Of a stretch of 64,000 nt of DNA, positions 24,901 to 37,025 are shown piece after piece. A program made the position numbers and the translations under genes. Each line of letters starts with the position of its first letter. The stretch's first letter is position 1. The DNA is from Miscanthus floridulus (Eukaryota; Streptophyta; Magnoliopsida; Poales; Poaceae). A model generated the notes under the pieces. The model did no database searches and was not told the DNA's origin. It saw only the letters and a list, made by a program, of their open reading frames with translations. The DNA lies in the NCBI RefSeq assembly GCF_019320115.1, contig NC_089595.1, positions 109,012,158 to 109,076,157 on the forward strand. Direction: 5' to 3'.

Positions 24901-25746
24901 CCTTTCTCCTGCATCCCACTAGGTATTCAAGTAGGACCCCTCAAGAAAGCAAAAGGCGGCTTCGAGTACATCTTCGTAGCAATTGACAAGTTCACCAAGT
25001 GGATTGAATTCAAACCACTCGCAAAATACAGTGCGGCCAAAGCAGTCGAGTTCATCCAAGACATTATGCACCGCTTCGGCATGCCCAATCGAATCATCAT
25101 GGATTTGGGTTCTCCCTTTACAGCCACAGAATTCCAAAGTTGGGCACAGGACTGTGGCTTTAGAATAGATTACGCATCAGTCACACATCCAGAGGCTAAC
25201 GGACAGGTAGAAAGGGCCAACGAACTCATACTAGCTGGATTAAAACCAAGACTGTATGAAGAACTAGTAGACTATGGATCAAAATGGATTGAAGAATTAC
25301 CCAAGGTCATATGGGGGTTATAGACTCAAATAAGCAGAGCAACCGGAAACTCACCTTTCTTCCTGGTTTATGGATCAGAAGCCATACTACCTACAGACTT
25401 GATCTGGACATCACCAAGGATAGAACAATACGACGAAGGAGAAGCAGAACAAACCCGAAGATTAGAACTCGACAGTACAGAAGAAGTCAGAGTAAACGCT
25501 ACACTTCAATCAGCAAGATACCTCCAAGGACTAAGACGCCACTACAACAAGAATACCCAGTCTCGATCATTACAAGTCGGAGACCTAGTACTAAGAAGAA
25601 TACAAAAAACCGACGGACGCCATAAACTACTCAGTCCATGGGAAGGTCCTTTTATCATCACAAAAGTCACCGGACTAGGCACATACAAGCTGATAACTGA
25701 AGACGAAAAAGAAGTCAACAATACATGGCGCATCAGTCAGCTATGA
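21960..25746 (+). pseudogene. pol of Tat gypsy element (PR-RT-RH-INT)
   Basis: The protease-like segment 21983-22342 holds VLIDGGAGLNI. RT runs from about 22582. It contains two adjacent TGA codons at about 22724-22729 where Arg codons are expected (CGA to TGA) and a TAG at 22936. LLSFLDCYSGYH and EAYVDDVVVK are intact. RNase H is 23995-24324 (YFDGSL ... NNEAEYEAF ... VYGDSAVV). The integrase has the His/Cys zinc region (CKSCQMFARQ) and a core starting at about 24900. The usual first catalytic Asp is replaced (LGIQVGP), while MDLGSPFTA and NGQVERANE keep the Asp and Glu. The C-terminus ends WRISQL at 25746. No chromodomain is present. Confidence 0.85.
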
Positions 25747-25942
25747 AGATTCTATGCATGAAAACAACTCAAGGAAAAATATGTATACAAGACACAAGAG
25801 ATCAACGACCATGATCAACAAAGATAGCGCTCATCAACAACATATGTATTATTATGGCTTATCAACGATTCACAATCAATAAAGATGGTCTTTCCACAAA
25901 ACATATGTCTTGTTATGACTTCCTCCGAAGTTGTCTTCACTA

Positions 25943-26612
25943 AGCAAAATGGCTGAAACATGCCTAAGCATACCGGCCAAGAGCAAAATAGCTGAAAACA
26001 TGCTTGAGCCCACCGATGAGGGTAGCTAATAAGCTAACACCCGAAACAAAAAGCAAAATGACTGAAAAGACGCCTGAGCATACTAGCCAAGAGCAAAATA
26101 GCTGAAAACATGCTTGAGCCCGCCGATGAGGGTAGCTAATAAGCTAACACCCGAACAAAAAAACAAAATGGCTGAAAAGACGCTTGAGCATGCCGGTCGA
26201 GAGCAAAATAGCTGGAAAGATGCTTGAGCCCGCCGATGAGGGTAGCTAATAAGCTAACACCCAAACAAAAAGCAAAATGGCTGAAAAGACGCCTAAGCAT
26301 GCTGGCCGAGAGCAAAATAGCTGGAAAGATGCTTGAGCCCGCCGATGAGGGTAGCTAATAAGCTAACACTCGAACAAAGAGCAAAATGGCTGAAAAGATG
26401 CCTGAGCATGCCGGCCAAGAGCAAAATAGCTGGAAAGATGCTTAAGTCCGCCGATGAGGGTAGCTAATAAGCTAACACCCAAACAAAAAAGCAAAATGGC
26501 TAAAAAGACGCCTGAGCATACCAGCCGAGAGCAAAATAGCTGAAAACATGCTTGAGCCCGCCGATGAGGGTAGCTAATAAGCTAACACCCGAACCAAAAA
26601 GAAAAACAACTA
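25943..26612 (+). repeat. Six tandem 110-bp repeats
   Basis: The core GATGAGGGTAGCTAATAAGC recurs at about 26015, 26125, 26235, 26344, 26453 and 26563, a period of 109-110 bp. Each unit has two half-similar sub-blocks, GCAAAATGGCTGAAAAGACG and GCAAAATAGCTGGAAAGATG. It lies in the untranslated region between the end of pol and the antisense gene. Function unknown. Confidence 0.9.
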
Positions 26613-27249
26613 AAAATAAGCCTAAACATAAATTAGAGCAATTTCAAGACAAGACCCTCCAGCTCCTTGTTCCAAATAGCAAGAGGCCTGAGGGCTACAC
26701 TCAGAAGATCCCAACAAGCGCTCAGAAGATCCCAAGAAGCGCTACATGGTTTCGCTCAAGAATGCACTCGGACAACGCTTATTCCTGACTTGAAGAAAAC
26801 AAGACAAGGCTTCCTAAGCTCTACCATGAAGCGCTCGGGGGCTACACCAGATGCTGATCACATCTCGAGTTAAGCAAAAAAGCTAAGATCGCTGATGAGG
26901 GTAGTCCTAAGTCTTTTCAGTACTAACAAGAACACAAAGTTTGTCAAGATAATGATCTACACCGAGTTGTTTCACATGGCACAGACGAAAGCCAGACAAG
27001 TACTCGGCAAAACAAGAAAATTTGTCAAATACAACGATCTACATACACCGAGTGGTTTATACAGCGTAGATGAAAGTCAGAACAGATAACTAATCGAACA
27101 AAATTCTGATCACTTGGACAACACATTTAAAGAGTAAGCAAGGATTAGACATCCAGACAAAGAAGATGTCAACAAAGATAAAGGATCTTCATTCAAGAAA
27201 GAGTATAAGTATTCTGTTACAAGAGCCAGAGTACAAAGGTTGATTACAT

Positions 27250-30200
27250 TCAAGCATTGTCATCAGGAGTAGAGACATCAATGTTAAGATTATCTACAAT
27301 CTTCCTAGCTAAGTCATCAACCTCAGGCTCCAACCTCTCAACAGCGTCCAAGTACTCTTGGCTCTCGGCTTCATCGACAACCTTGGACAAAGGAAAGTCC
27401 AAAGAAAGAACCCGGACCTGGGCAAGGATGTTCCTGGTGCAAAGATGGGCACAACGCTTCACAAACTCCTGGAAACGGGTCGACACTTGGGGGGATGAAT
27501 TGAGCCCAAGAATGACCATCGTCTGCTGAAGTCCGAAGAAGGTCGACTACTGACCGAAAATACTTCCACAAAGCTTTCCAGTTTTTAGTAGCCGTTGCCA
27601 ACTTGCCAGTCAAGTCCTCGACGGTCTTTTGGGACTACACAAGATCTCTATCAGCTCCACGCCTAATCAATCTAGCAAGCGCGAGTTCTTCTTTAGCTTG
27701 GGTAATTACCTCCTCAGCCTTGTTGTGGCTAGTTCGAGCGAGCGTCTTCATCTCCTCGATACCCTTCGAGAGCTTCTGCTTTTCAACTCAGAGAGCTAGA
27801 CCAGGCAACAGAAACAAGTCAGCGAGAAAGAAAATCAGAGTACAAAAGAAAAAACAAAAAGTCAGCAGAAAGGCAAGCCAGAATACAAAAGGAAACAAAA
27901 AGAACCCGCAATACCTTTGCACTCATTCTTCGCAGCATCCTTCTGTTTCTCTACCGCTACCACCTGGGCACGAAGAGTTTTCTCCTCCTTTTGGTGCGTC
28001 TGACGCTCGGTCTCCAACTTGGCCCGGAGGAGGTCAAGCTCGGCCTTCAGGGCGCTTACCTTAGAAGACAACTTCTTCTCGTTTTCGGACAAGAAAAAGA
28101 AGCTGGTATGATCTCAAGAGAAAGACTGAACAAAAAGAGAGAGAAAGAGAAGGCATAAGAAGAAATCGAAGATCGAACATCCAAAGAAAGAACTCCAGCG
28201 AAACTCACCTAAAGCTTTTCACCAAAGGAAGTCGAAAGGGCCCCCCAGGCAGCAGTAAACTCTGATAGACGATGGGTGGCGTCGAACTACAGCAACACAT
28301 CGTCGTCCAAACGCTTACTACTGGTTCCAAGGGGAGCACAGGGAGAAGCCGGCACAAGCAAAGAAGGCAGAACTAGGGCTATATCCTGGGAAGCCTCGGC
28401 TACCTCCCTAGAAGTACCCACCACCGTGGCCACAGTCACCTCCGAAGCAATAGGATCAGCAGTGGCAGGGGACCCGGCTTCCCTCACAGCTACCTCACCG
28501 ACCGAACATTCCAAGCCCATAGACTCAGCGCACAGAGGCGGGTCAGAGGACTAAGAAGAAGTAGGCGGAGGGTTAAGGGAAGGCGAGGGTCTGCAAAATC
28601 ATAAGAAAAATCGATGATAAGAATATGAGTCAGGGAAGAATAGAGAGAGAAGCAAAAAAGCATAACAAGGAATCACTTACTCAGCTATCTTCTTCCTCAT
28701 AAAACCAAAAGAAGACCTCGTAGGGGGGACCATGGAAGCAAAGATGTCCCCACCACTCGGCGGCAGGAGCGGCGTAGCCGGTACCAGAGCCCCGGAAGAA
28801 CTCGGTGCCGGAGCTACGGAAGAACTTGGTACCGAAGCTACAGAAGAACCCGGTGCAGAAACCTTAGAAGAACTCGTACCCGATGACCGCTTAGTGCAAA
28901 AAGATCAAGACCAAAGTCAAAACAAAAAGGAAGGACTCAACAGCAGGAAAATAAGAAAACAACTCACCGACGAGTTACAAGGGCAGCACCATCGTCCTCT
29001 TCCGCCTCACTCTCGACCAAGGTTGCCAAAACACCAGCTGAAAAAGGACAAAATGACTCGGTTCAAGATAAAAACAAGAAGACAAAGGGATAGGGCGTAT
29101 TAATATGCTCACCTAAGAGCATGCTAGCTACAACTAGAGTACCTAGACGAGTACTTGACTAGCGAGACTTCTTGGCAGAAGACAAACCAGAAGAACTTTC
29201 AGCTCGCCCCCTCTTTCTGACACTGTGAGGGCCTCAAGGAACTGAACAAGGGACATACTCTACATATACATCAGGGTTTGTAGAAGAAACACCAGGAAGC
29301 ATTACGGCGGTTTGCGACTTACTAGTTAAAGAAGCCCCAGCAAGACTACCCCGAGCCCCCACAATGGCAGGGAGGTCGTGAAGGGGAATCAGGTCAATGA
29401 AGTTACACCCAAATTCCTATGAAAAGAATAAGACAACAAGACAAGGAAGATTAAGCGAAAATAGATACAACAAAAAGAAATACAAAAAGTACCCGCACAA
29501 AGAGAAAACAACTTATAGCTGGAGGCGGGTTCTTCACACAGAACTCGGAGATGGTAAGCTGGACAACGCTTGCTCCTTTTAGCATCTTCTGAAGACGCTC
29601 GAGTACCTCCTCGTCCGTCAACTCAAGGGTAGGGACCATGCGTGAAGGATCCTCAGCCCCAGAGTACTCAAAGCCAAAGTTCTCTCGCTCCTTCAGAGGC
29701 TAAACATGATGGCAAAGAAAACTCGAGATGATTCTGAAGCCGGTCAAGCCCTGCTGCTTCAGAGTGCTTATCCGCTCAAGGAACGAATGGATCGCCTGGA
29801 GCTCGTCCGATGTCAGGGAGTTCTTTTCCCATCGGTCGTTAACCGAGGGACCAGATCTAGAATGAACAGCGAGAGAAGGAATCAAATTGGTGGCATAGAA
29901 CTAGTCAGCACGCTAATCCCTCACAGAGTCAACCAGGTCATAGTCAAAGAACTTGCTTTTAAGACCCTGGCGAAACTGAATCCCGCAGCCGCCAAGAACA
30001 TTGGTGTCTTCGCGGCGGGGTTGAGGCTTTAGACAAAAGAAGTGACGGAAGAGAGAAAGAGAAGGAGGAATTCCAAGGAAAGCTTCATAGAAATGAACAA
30101 AAACAGAAAGATAGAGAACGACATTGGGAGTAAGATGGTTCAAACTAACCCTAAAATAACCAAGAAATTGATGAAGGAAGGTAGAAGTAGGAAGGCAAAG

Positions 30201-30476
30201 TCCAGCATGGATAAAGGAGATGAAGAGAATAATCTCACCAGGGCCTGGAGCAGGGACCCGATGCTCGCCTGGAGCCCTCCATTCAGTAATGTCCTTGCTC
30301 TAGATCAGACCATCGCTAATAAGCTCATGAAGCTAGTCTTCGGTCGTTGTCGGAGCCGGCCAAGACTTCTGGGCAGCCCTTATGGCCACAAACTCCTGGT
30401 TCTCGATCACGGAAAGAGACGACTCCTCGTCCACAAAAGTTGCCTAGGACTTGCTCGTGGCTTTCTTCCTACCCAT
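27250..30476 (-). pseudogene. Antisense extra gene of Tat element (putative gypsy-type transposon protein family)
   Basis: Read on the minus strand, ATG at 30474-30476 (MGRKKATSKS, then TAG) opens a gene. Its conserved middle includes LTPNVVLYLSVFVHFYEAF (30086-30142), then SLFRHFFCLKPQP, GIQFRQGLKSKFFDYDLVD and LNDRWEK-like parts. It continues with LERLQKMLKGASV (about 29590), a Ser/Gly-rich spacer, a coiled coil (SALKAELDLLRAKLETERQ, about 28060), and a C-terminal segment ending at 27250. This matches my memory of the grass 'putative gypsy type transposon' family found opposite to pol in Tat elements. Exons separated by intron-like gaps and several in-frame stops (30444, among others) mark it as decayed. 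Function of the family is unknown. Confidence 0.7.
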
Positions 30477-30630
30477 GTACTAACGGAGGCAAAAAGCACT
30501 AGGGAAAGAGAAGGCTCAAATGGCGGCACTCAGATGGTGGCGACAATGGCGACGGCGGAGTTGCAAAGGCTAGGGTTTTTTCAAGGCGAAAGGTGAAGGC
30601 AGGATACCAAAGAAAAGGAGGACAAAGGCC

Positions 30631-30640
30631 TTTAAATAGA
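30631..30640 (-). promoter_or_regulatory. TATA-like box of the antisense gene
   Basis: The minus strand reads TCTATTTAAA about 160 bases before the antisense ATG. The other Tat element has TTAAATAG at nearly the same distance from its equivalent start. This is inferred from position and conservation only. Confidence 0.4.
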
Positions 30641-32500
30641 TTGTACACCGGTAAAAACATGGCCCACTAGGCCTGTTTTAACGCAGCATGAGAACGCAAC
30701 GGTCCATTTACTAACACAACTAAAATGATGGAAGACACAAATCCACACAACGGTACAGTTCAACGGGCAGATTTCGGACTTACCCATCCAGCAAAACGGC
30801 AGAGTTACCATATGGCTGCAAAAAGAACTCATCAGCCATGAAGCAACGGAAGGTTACCTCACAAGGAACATAACAACCCGGTTCTAGCATAAAGAACTCA
30901 GGAATTTCATAGACAACCAGGACATCAGCAGAATAAAGAATGACAACTCGGAAGACAAAATTTTCTCTATTACAAATGACTTCAAAAGATACAAGATTAC
31001 ACATCTTACAAGACCCAACGAACTCAGAACTATGATAGGTAAGTAGCAAAAAGGAACCCGGAAACAACTAGGCTCTGGAACGACTATGTGTTCCAAATCG
31101 CTACTCGGTAGAACAAACCGCACTCGGCTACACTGTTTTCTTCAAAGGACGGACGCAGTGCACCCAAGGTGGAAATCAGCAGAACGGCAGGACAACATAG
31201 AGCAGAGAAGGCCGGCAGGCATCTGTCTACCCAAGTCCGATATGATGCTAGATATGGTGTTGATCTGCACCGGACAGTCTCAAGACAAGCGGCGAGGATC
31301 AACCCAGAACTGCCAGATGAAGGAACGAAGCCCACATCACAAGACTTCCTCCAACTACTGCCACGTACATCCTGGTACATTGCTGTTGTGGGATTAGTCT
31401 ACCTCTAATCCCTATCACAAGACTTCCTCCAACTATGACAAGACATACGAGAACTACAAAATACGCCCGGAGGCTGCTCTACTTCACAAACTACCATATT
31501 CATGACTGCAGAGACTTCAGAACAAGCAACCAAATGCTCAATGAATCAAAACAACACTCTAGGAGGGTATTTATAGACCAAAGGAGCGGTGCACGTGGAC
31601 CAGGAGCACAAACAAAACAAGCCTAACAAAGGACACAGTGAAAAGACAGAATTCAATGAAAAAGGACTCAGGAGTGAAGGAACAGTACTCAAGGACAAGC
31701 ATATTCGAAAGGATATACCAACACTGTACAACTCATGAACAAACAGCATTCACACTCAACCACCACCATACGACTACATCTGACAATAGCAGACTACCAG
31801 AGAATATGCCAAGACCCTGCATCCAAGTTCTTCCTGAACAAAACAACCCGGATAAATTCTCAGGGGCTGCAACAGGAGAAGTTCTCAGTTATTTTCAAAC
31901 AACATAAGATTCAAGACCCTCCAACTTTTTGTTTCAAATAGCAAGAGGCTCGGGGGCTACACTCAGTGAGTGCACTTTTTCCTTCAAAAAGCGCACGTCA
32001 CCAAGACAACTACTTCAAGACAACAGTTTTTCAAACAACATAAGATTCAAGACCCTCCAACTTTTTGTTCCAAATAGCAAGAGGCTCGAGGGCTACACTC
32101 AGTGAGTGCACTTTTTCCTTCAAAAAGTGCACATCACTCAGAAGACTTCTTCAAGACAGACGACTTCAAGACCACACGACAAAAAGAACCCGAACATAAC
32201 TATATCCGAGCTCTTTTCGACAAAGAACCCGGGTATATGCTCGAGAGCCTTTCGACGAAGAATTAGTATGATTTCAAGAAAAGACCCTCAAGCTCCTTGT
32301 GCCAAACAACAAGAGGCTTGGGGGCTACATCCAAATGGGAGTACTTTTTTCTTCAAAAAGGTACACACCACGCAAAGATCTTATGAAGCGCTACATGGTT
32401 TCGCTCAAGAAAGCACTCGGACGATGCTTGTTCCTGCTCGACGAGACTTGAAGGAACAAGACGAGGCTTCCAGAACTCAACCATGAAGTGCTCGGGGGCT
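30641..32500 (+). other. 3' spacer of Tat element with repeated PPT-like blocks
   Basis: No gene. A 136-bp direct repeat spans about 31897-32032 and 32033-32168. The word GCTCGGGGGCTACA or a one-base variant occurs at 31948, 32084 and 32317 (also at 26833). The true polypurine tract GCTCGGGGGCT lies at 32490-32500 against the LTR. Confidence 0.65.
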
Positions 32501-32904
32501 TATCGGTGCGGGACCCATGGGATACCCCGCAAGGAAGGGAGAAGACCTAGTCTAATTAGGATTCTTCCCCTGTAATCTTAGTAGCAGTATTACTCTGTAA
32601 TCCTACTAGGAACTCTCATTGTAAACCAACTAGGACTCTGGCCTCCTGACTATATAAAGGAGGGTAGGGCTCCTTGGATCGGGAGTTTAGAGAACAATGG
32701 TGCAACATAACACTTTACAATCAATCCAACGCAAAGGCTAACGCCGACTGGACGTAGGGCTATTACTCGATCAAAGATCGAGGGTCTGAACCAAGATAAA
32801 TCGACTGTCTCTTGCATTTACCGTCGAGTTCTGCATACGCTGAAGCCCGAACAATACTGCCCCAGGGACCCCCATGGCAGGCTATCGGTGGTCAAACACC
32901 AACA
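32501..32904 (+). repeat. 3' LTR of Tat gypsy element
   Basis: 404 bp, TATCGGTGCGGGACCC to ...AACACCAACA. The first G of the LTR is A (TG to TA). TATATAAA is at 32651-32658. Confidence 0.92.
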
Positions 32905-33118
32905 GTTAGCCAACAATCCCATAAGCCACTCAAGAACTAAGCACATAGACATCCAACATCATTTCTTGAGAGACCACAAAGCCAAAGGAGATATCAAAAT
33001 TCACCATGTGAGCACCAAAAAGCAACTAGCCGATATCTTCACTAAGCCTCTTGATGAGTCAAGGTTTTGTGCTTTGCGTAGTGAGTTAAATATACTTGAT
33101 TCCTGTAACGTGGTTTGA
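32905..33118 (+). pseudogene. pol of outer SIRE element, 3' end of RNase H
   Basis: After the duplicated GTTAG the outer reading resumes as LANNPISHSRTKHIDIQHHFL, then the DIFTKPLDESRFCALRSELN motif, and a stop at 33116. Removing 19094-32909 makes it continuous with AIKL at 19093. This confirms the insertion. Confidence 0.88.
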
Positions 33119-33953
33119 ACTATAGCACACCTTGATTGATGAACTAGCATGGTTAGGAGAAATGAATTGCAAAAAGTATAAATATTGTGCTTAAAATGTT
33201 TTATCATAAGAAACAAGTGCATTATGAGCATTGTTTGTATTTATTATTTGTTGCTGATCATAGTGTGCTTGAGATATGTGTTCACATCCTATATATATAG
33301 AGGTATTTAGTTAATAGCTAAATTTCTTGTACTAGGGAGTGTGGTTGTGCCGCGCCTGCCCTACGGTAGTGCTACGTGTGGACTGAGGCAGTGCCGCACT
33401 TTGAATTTCAACTAAAATTCAGCCCACGACAACAGTTATTGTGGGGGGAATTTTCTTACCTCTTATTTCACCTGGCCCCTAGGGTAACCCTCTCCTTTTC
33501 TCAACCCAGCAGCCGCCTCCTCTCCTCTCGCACGCCACACACAACCGCTCCGCCGTCGCTCTATCCAGCTATGCTGCCACCTTCGACATTGCCATGGCCT
33601 GCTGCTGTTCTTCTACGTCGTCATCAGCAGCAGCCCTAGCTCATGGACAGAGCCGATTCATCTCTTTCCTCCTCAATCCACAAAAACCAAGGTGAAACCC
33701 TAAATCCTTCCCAATCTATGCAATATGTCGATTCTAGTTGTCTTGGATGGTTAATTGGAAGGTATATAGTAGTTTGGATGATGTATTGAGAATTGATTGA
33801 AGTAGAAATCGTGATTCAACTTTGGAACCAAACTGACTGCTGCGGCAGTGCGGCACACTCAGTGCGGCAGTGCCGCACCTCTGTGGCAAAGATGGCATTG
33901 CTACACTCCTAGCTCAATGGTTGACTCACTTTATCTATTTCACTCAGCACCCA
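33119..33953 (+). other. 3' spacer of outer SIRE element
   Basis: AT-rich sequence followed by a C/T-rich segment. GC palindromes occur at 33345-33402 and 33838-33880. A frame of 87 codons (33376-33639) is Pro/Ser/Leu-rich without recognisable domains. It lies where env-like genes start in SIRE elements but is not convincing. Confidence 0.5.
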
Positions 33954-35885
33954 TGAAAGGTCCTAATGGCTAGAGGGGGGATGAATAGCCTATTAAAAAT
34001 TTCTACAACAATACTTAGCAAACCGGTTAGACAAATATGAGGCAAAGCGAGTGTTGCGCTAGCCTACTAAAAATATAAGCCACCTACCACAATTCTAGTT
34101 TCTATAGTCTCTATCCACACAATAGCTATGTCACTACACTAAGTTAGTGTGCTCTCAAAGGCTAACTAAAGAGCCACACTAACCAAACTAATAAGCTCTC
34201 ACGACTAGCTACACTAAAGAGCTTGACAACTAGTTTACGGTAATGTAAAGAGAGAGAGCAAGATGGTTATACTGGCGAGTCAAGGAATGAACCAATCAAT
34301 CACAAGAATGAATACCAATGAAGACCAATCACCTCAGAATCAAATGATGACACAATGGTTTTTTTACCGCGGTTCACTTGCTTGCCAGAAAGCTAGTCCT
34401 CGTTGTGGTGATTCACTCACTTGGAGGTTTACGCGCTAATTGGCATCACACGCCAAACCCTCAATAGGATGCCACACAGCCAATACAAGATGAGGATCAC
34501 ATAAGCCACGAGCAATTTACTAGAGTACCTTTTGGCTCTCTACCGGGGAAAGGTCAAGAACCCCTCACAATCACCACGATCGAAGCCGGAGACAATCACC
34601 AACCTCTGCTCGATGATCCTCGTTGCTCCAAGCCATCTAGGTGGTGGCAACCACCAAGAGTAACAAGTGAATCCGGTAGCGAAACACGAACACCAAGTAC
34701 CTCTAGATGCAATCACTCAAGCATTGTACTTGGATTCTCTCCTAATCTCACAAAGATGATGAATCAATGATGGAGATGAGTGGGAAGGCTTTGGCTAAGC
34801 TCACAAGGTTGCTGTCAATGCAAATGGCCAAGAGACTGAGCTAGAGCCGGCCAAATGATATTTATAGACACCCCTAAATAATAGAGTCGTTGGCTCAATT
34901 ATTGGACTAACTGTGGGATGACCGAACGCGCAGGATGTGTGCACCGGACATGTCCTGTCGCTGTGTCTGGTCATAGCCTGACTGTCACGTGTCATAGCCA
35001 TTTGAAACTATCCATTGGCGTGCAATGGCTCACTCACGCGCGCTCACTGACCATCGACCGGACGCTCCTGTTCAATTGACTGGGCGCACCACGCGTCAGA
35101 GTCTGATTGTTTCTAGAGAGCTCCTAGAGAGGTAAAATTGTGACCGGACGGGTCCAGTCATGCCTGACTGGACTCGCCCAGCGTCTGGTCACTCACCCTC
35201 TTCTCTACATGCCGCCACATTAGCAGGACCAGACGCTAAACTGTGTTCAGCCAAAGTCCGGTCACTTTTCTTCTCCGAGTCCGGTTACAGGACAAATCGA
35301 GCCCAAGAGCACCACCTTCTTTTATAATTGACTAGACGCTGGAACCCTGAGTCCAGTCACTTCAAACTCAGCATCCAGTCACTGTTTGATAGTGAAAACA
35401 CCTCCTTCAATTCACCAACTTCTCCACCCTTGCTCAAATGTGCCAACCACCAAGTGTATCACCTTGTGCACGTGTGTTAGCATACTTTTAGAAACATTTT
35501 CAAGGGTGTTAGCTTTCCACTAGATCCTAAATGCATATGCAATGAGTTAGAACATCTAGTGGCACTTTGATAACCGCATTTCGATACGAGTTCCACCCCT
35601 CTTAATAGTATGGCTATCGATCCTAAATGTGATCACACTCGCTAATTGTCTCGATCACTAAACCAAAAAGCTCCTATCAATTTCACCTTTGCCTTGAGCT
35701 TTTTATTTTTCTTTCTTCTTTTCCAAGTCCAAGCACTTGATCATCACCATGGCATCACCATCATCATGTCATGATCTTCATTTGCTTCACCACTTGGAAT
35801 GTGCCACCTATCTCATAATTACTTTGATAAACTAGGTTAGCACATAGGGTTTCATCAATTCACCAAAACCAAACTAGAACTTTCA
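33954..35885 (-). repeat. 3' LTR of nested SIRE element (family B reference copy)
   Basis: 1932 bp. The minus strand reads TGAAAGTTCTAGTTTGG to ...AGGACCTTTCA. The TATA-like TATAAATATC is at about 34857-34866 (minus). Upstream in U3, 34919-35395 holds many GACCGGACGC / CGTCCGGTC words. Confidence 0.85.
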
Positions 35886-37025
35886 ATCTTCCTCTTTTTG
35901 GTAATTGATGACAACCCTTACACAAAGATATGAATTGAAATTTAATTGAATCCATGTTGCTTGCCCAAGCATATTTACGATGTGTAGAAGGATATGGACA
36001 CGTTTTATGAACCCCAAATGGTAGCAATTGCTCCCCCTACATATGTGCTAAGAGTTTGGATTGTAGCTTGCACATATGCTTAGATAAGAAATATAGGAGA
36101 CAATATCTATCAAATGATGCTAAGGTATAAAAGATGGACCTTTAAAGCATGATACCAATCAGAGTGCACCAATATACCATCCTTAGCACCATTAGTAACT
36201 AGACATACACAAAAACTAGAATACCCCATGAGATCAACATTAGAAGCAAAGGTCTAGTTTTCATAATATGAGCATGAGTCTAGTTACTTAACCTATGCAA
36301 GCTAGTTTTTCATTTCATCATTCAAACCTACAACTAGCATACACCACATAGGCATGGATATTGAAATTTAAAACTTGTGCCATGCAAGCAAATATATGAA
36401 ATGCACATTCAAATGCACCATACAAGTTCATGAGCTTGCTCCCCTTACTTGTGTGCTTAAAATTTTAATTGATCCCCTTACTTTGTCATATCTCTTCCCC
36501 TATGTCAATTTCTCAATTTGTCCCCCTTTGTTATCTTTTCACTATCTTTGTACACTATTTCTCCCCCTTTGTCATCAATGACCACAAAGGTTTAATTTTA
36601 AATAGGTTGAGATTATCAATGTGAATCAATAGGGTGAGGATCATTTTTCCAAATTTGGTCCAATCTAGATCACTTGCCAAAGATATTTAACTCGGTTTGA
36701 TTCAAGGACAAGCTTCTTCACACCTCCAAATAAGGGTTATCTTGTACCATGTTGAGTTAAACACTTAGAGCTCATTTTCTAGATCAAACACTAGGTTTAC
36801 AAGCCCACAAACATGTCATATGCTACCACTAGACCAAATTAAGCATATAAGCAATAGTGGTACCATACAAACATCAAAATCATTTGATTTTCATGAATGA
36901 GCCTATTAAATGTGAAAGATGACTAGATGCACTAAACATGTCCTTAGCAAGGATGTATGCCATGCCAATCAACTTTTACCTTGGATTGCTTGAAGGAGAG
37001 ACATGTCATATAAGTGGGGGGTGCA
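35886..37025 (-). other. Polypurine tract and 3' spacer of nested SIRE element
   Basis: On the minus strand AAAAAGAGGAAGAT abuts the LTR at 35886-35899. A second purine tract AAAGGGGGAG lies at about 36561-36570, and another AAAGGGGGAC near 36517. The remainder is AT-rich without a coding frame. Confidence 0.6.

Larger units (their letters stand above)
19094..32904 (+). mobile_element. Tat-type gypsy retrotransposon with antisense extra gene
   Basis: 13.8 kb, flanked by GTTAG at 19089-19093 and 32905-32909. Both 404-bp LTRs and the primer site are present. The order gag, protease, RT, RNase H, integrase is gypsy order. The RT, the RNase H and the absence of a chromodomain fit the Tat lineage. 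Between integrase and the 3' LTR are six 110-bp tandem repeats and a minus-strand extra gene, followed by a spacer. By eye the LTRs differ at about twelve of 404 sites, all transitions, implying a fairly recent insertion (about a million years at commonly used grass rates; inference). Genes carry many stops. Confidence 0.92.

Noticed and set aside
25943..26612. CRISPR-like array
   Set aside because: Units are contiguous 110-bp tandem repeats without variable spacers, inside a plant retrotransposon.
33376..33639. Candidate start of an env gene in the outer element
   Set aside because: Short, Pro/Ser/Leu-rich, no signal or membrane pattern that stands out. Kept only as a spacer note.
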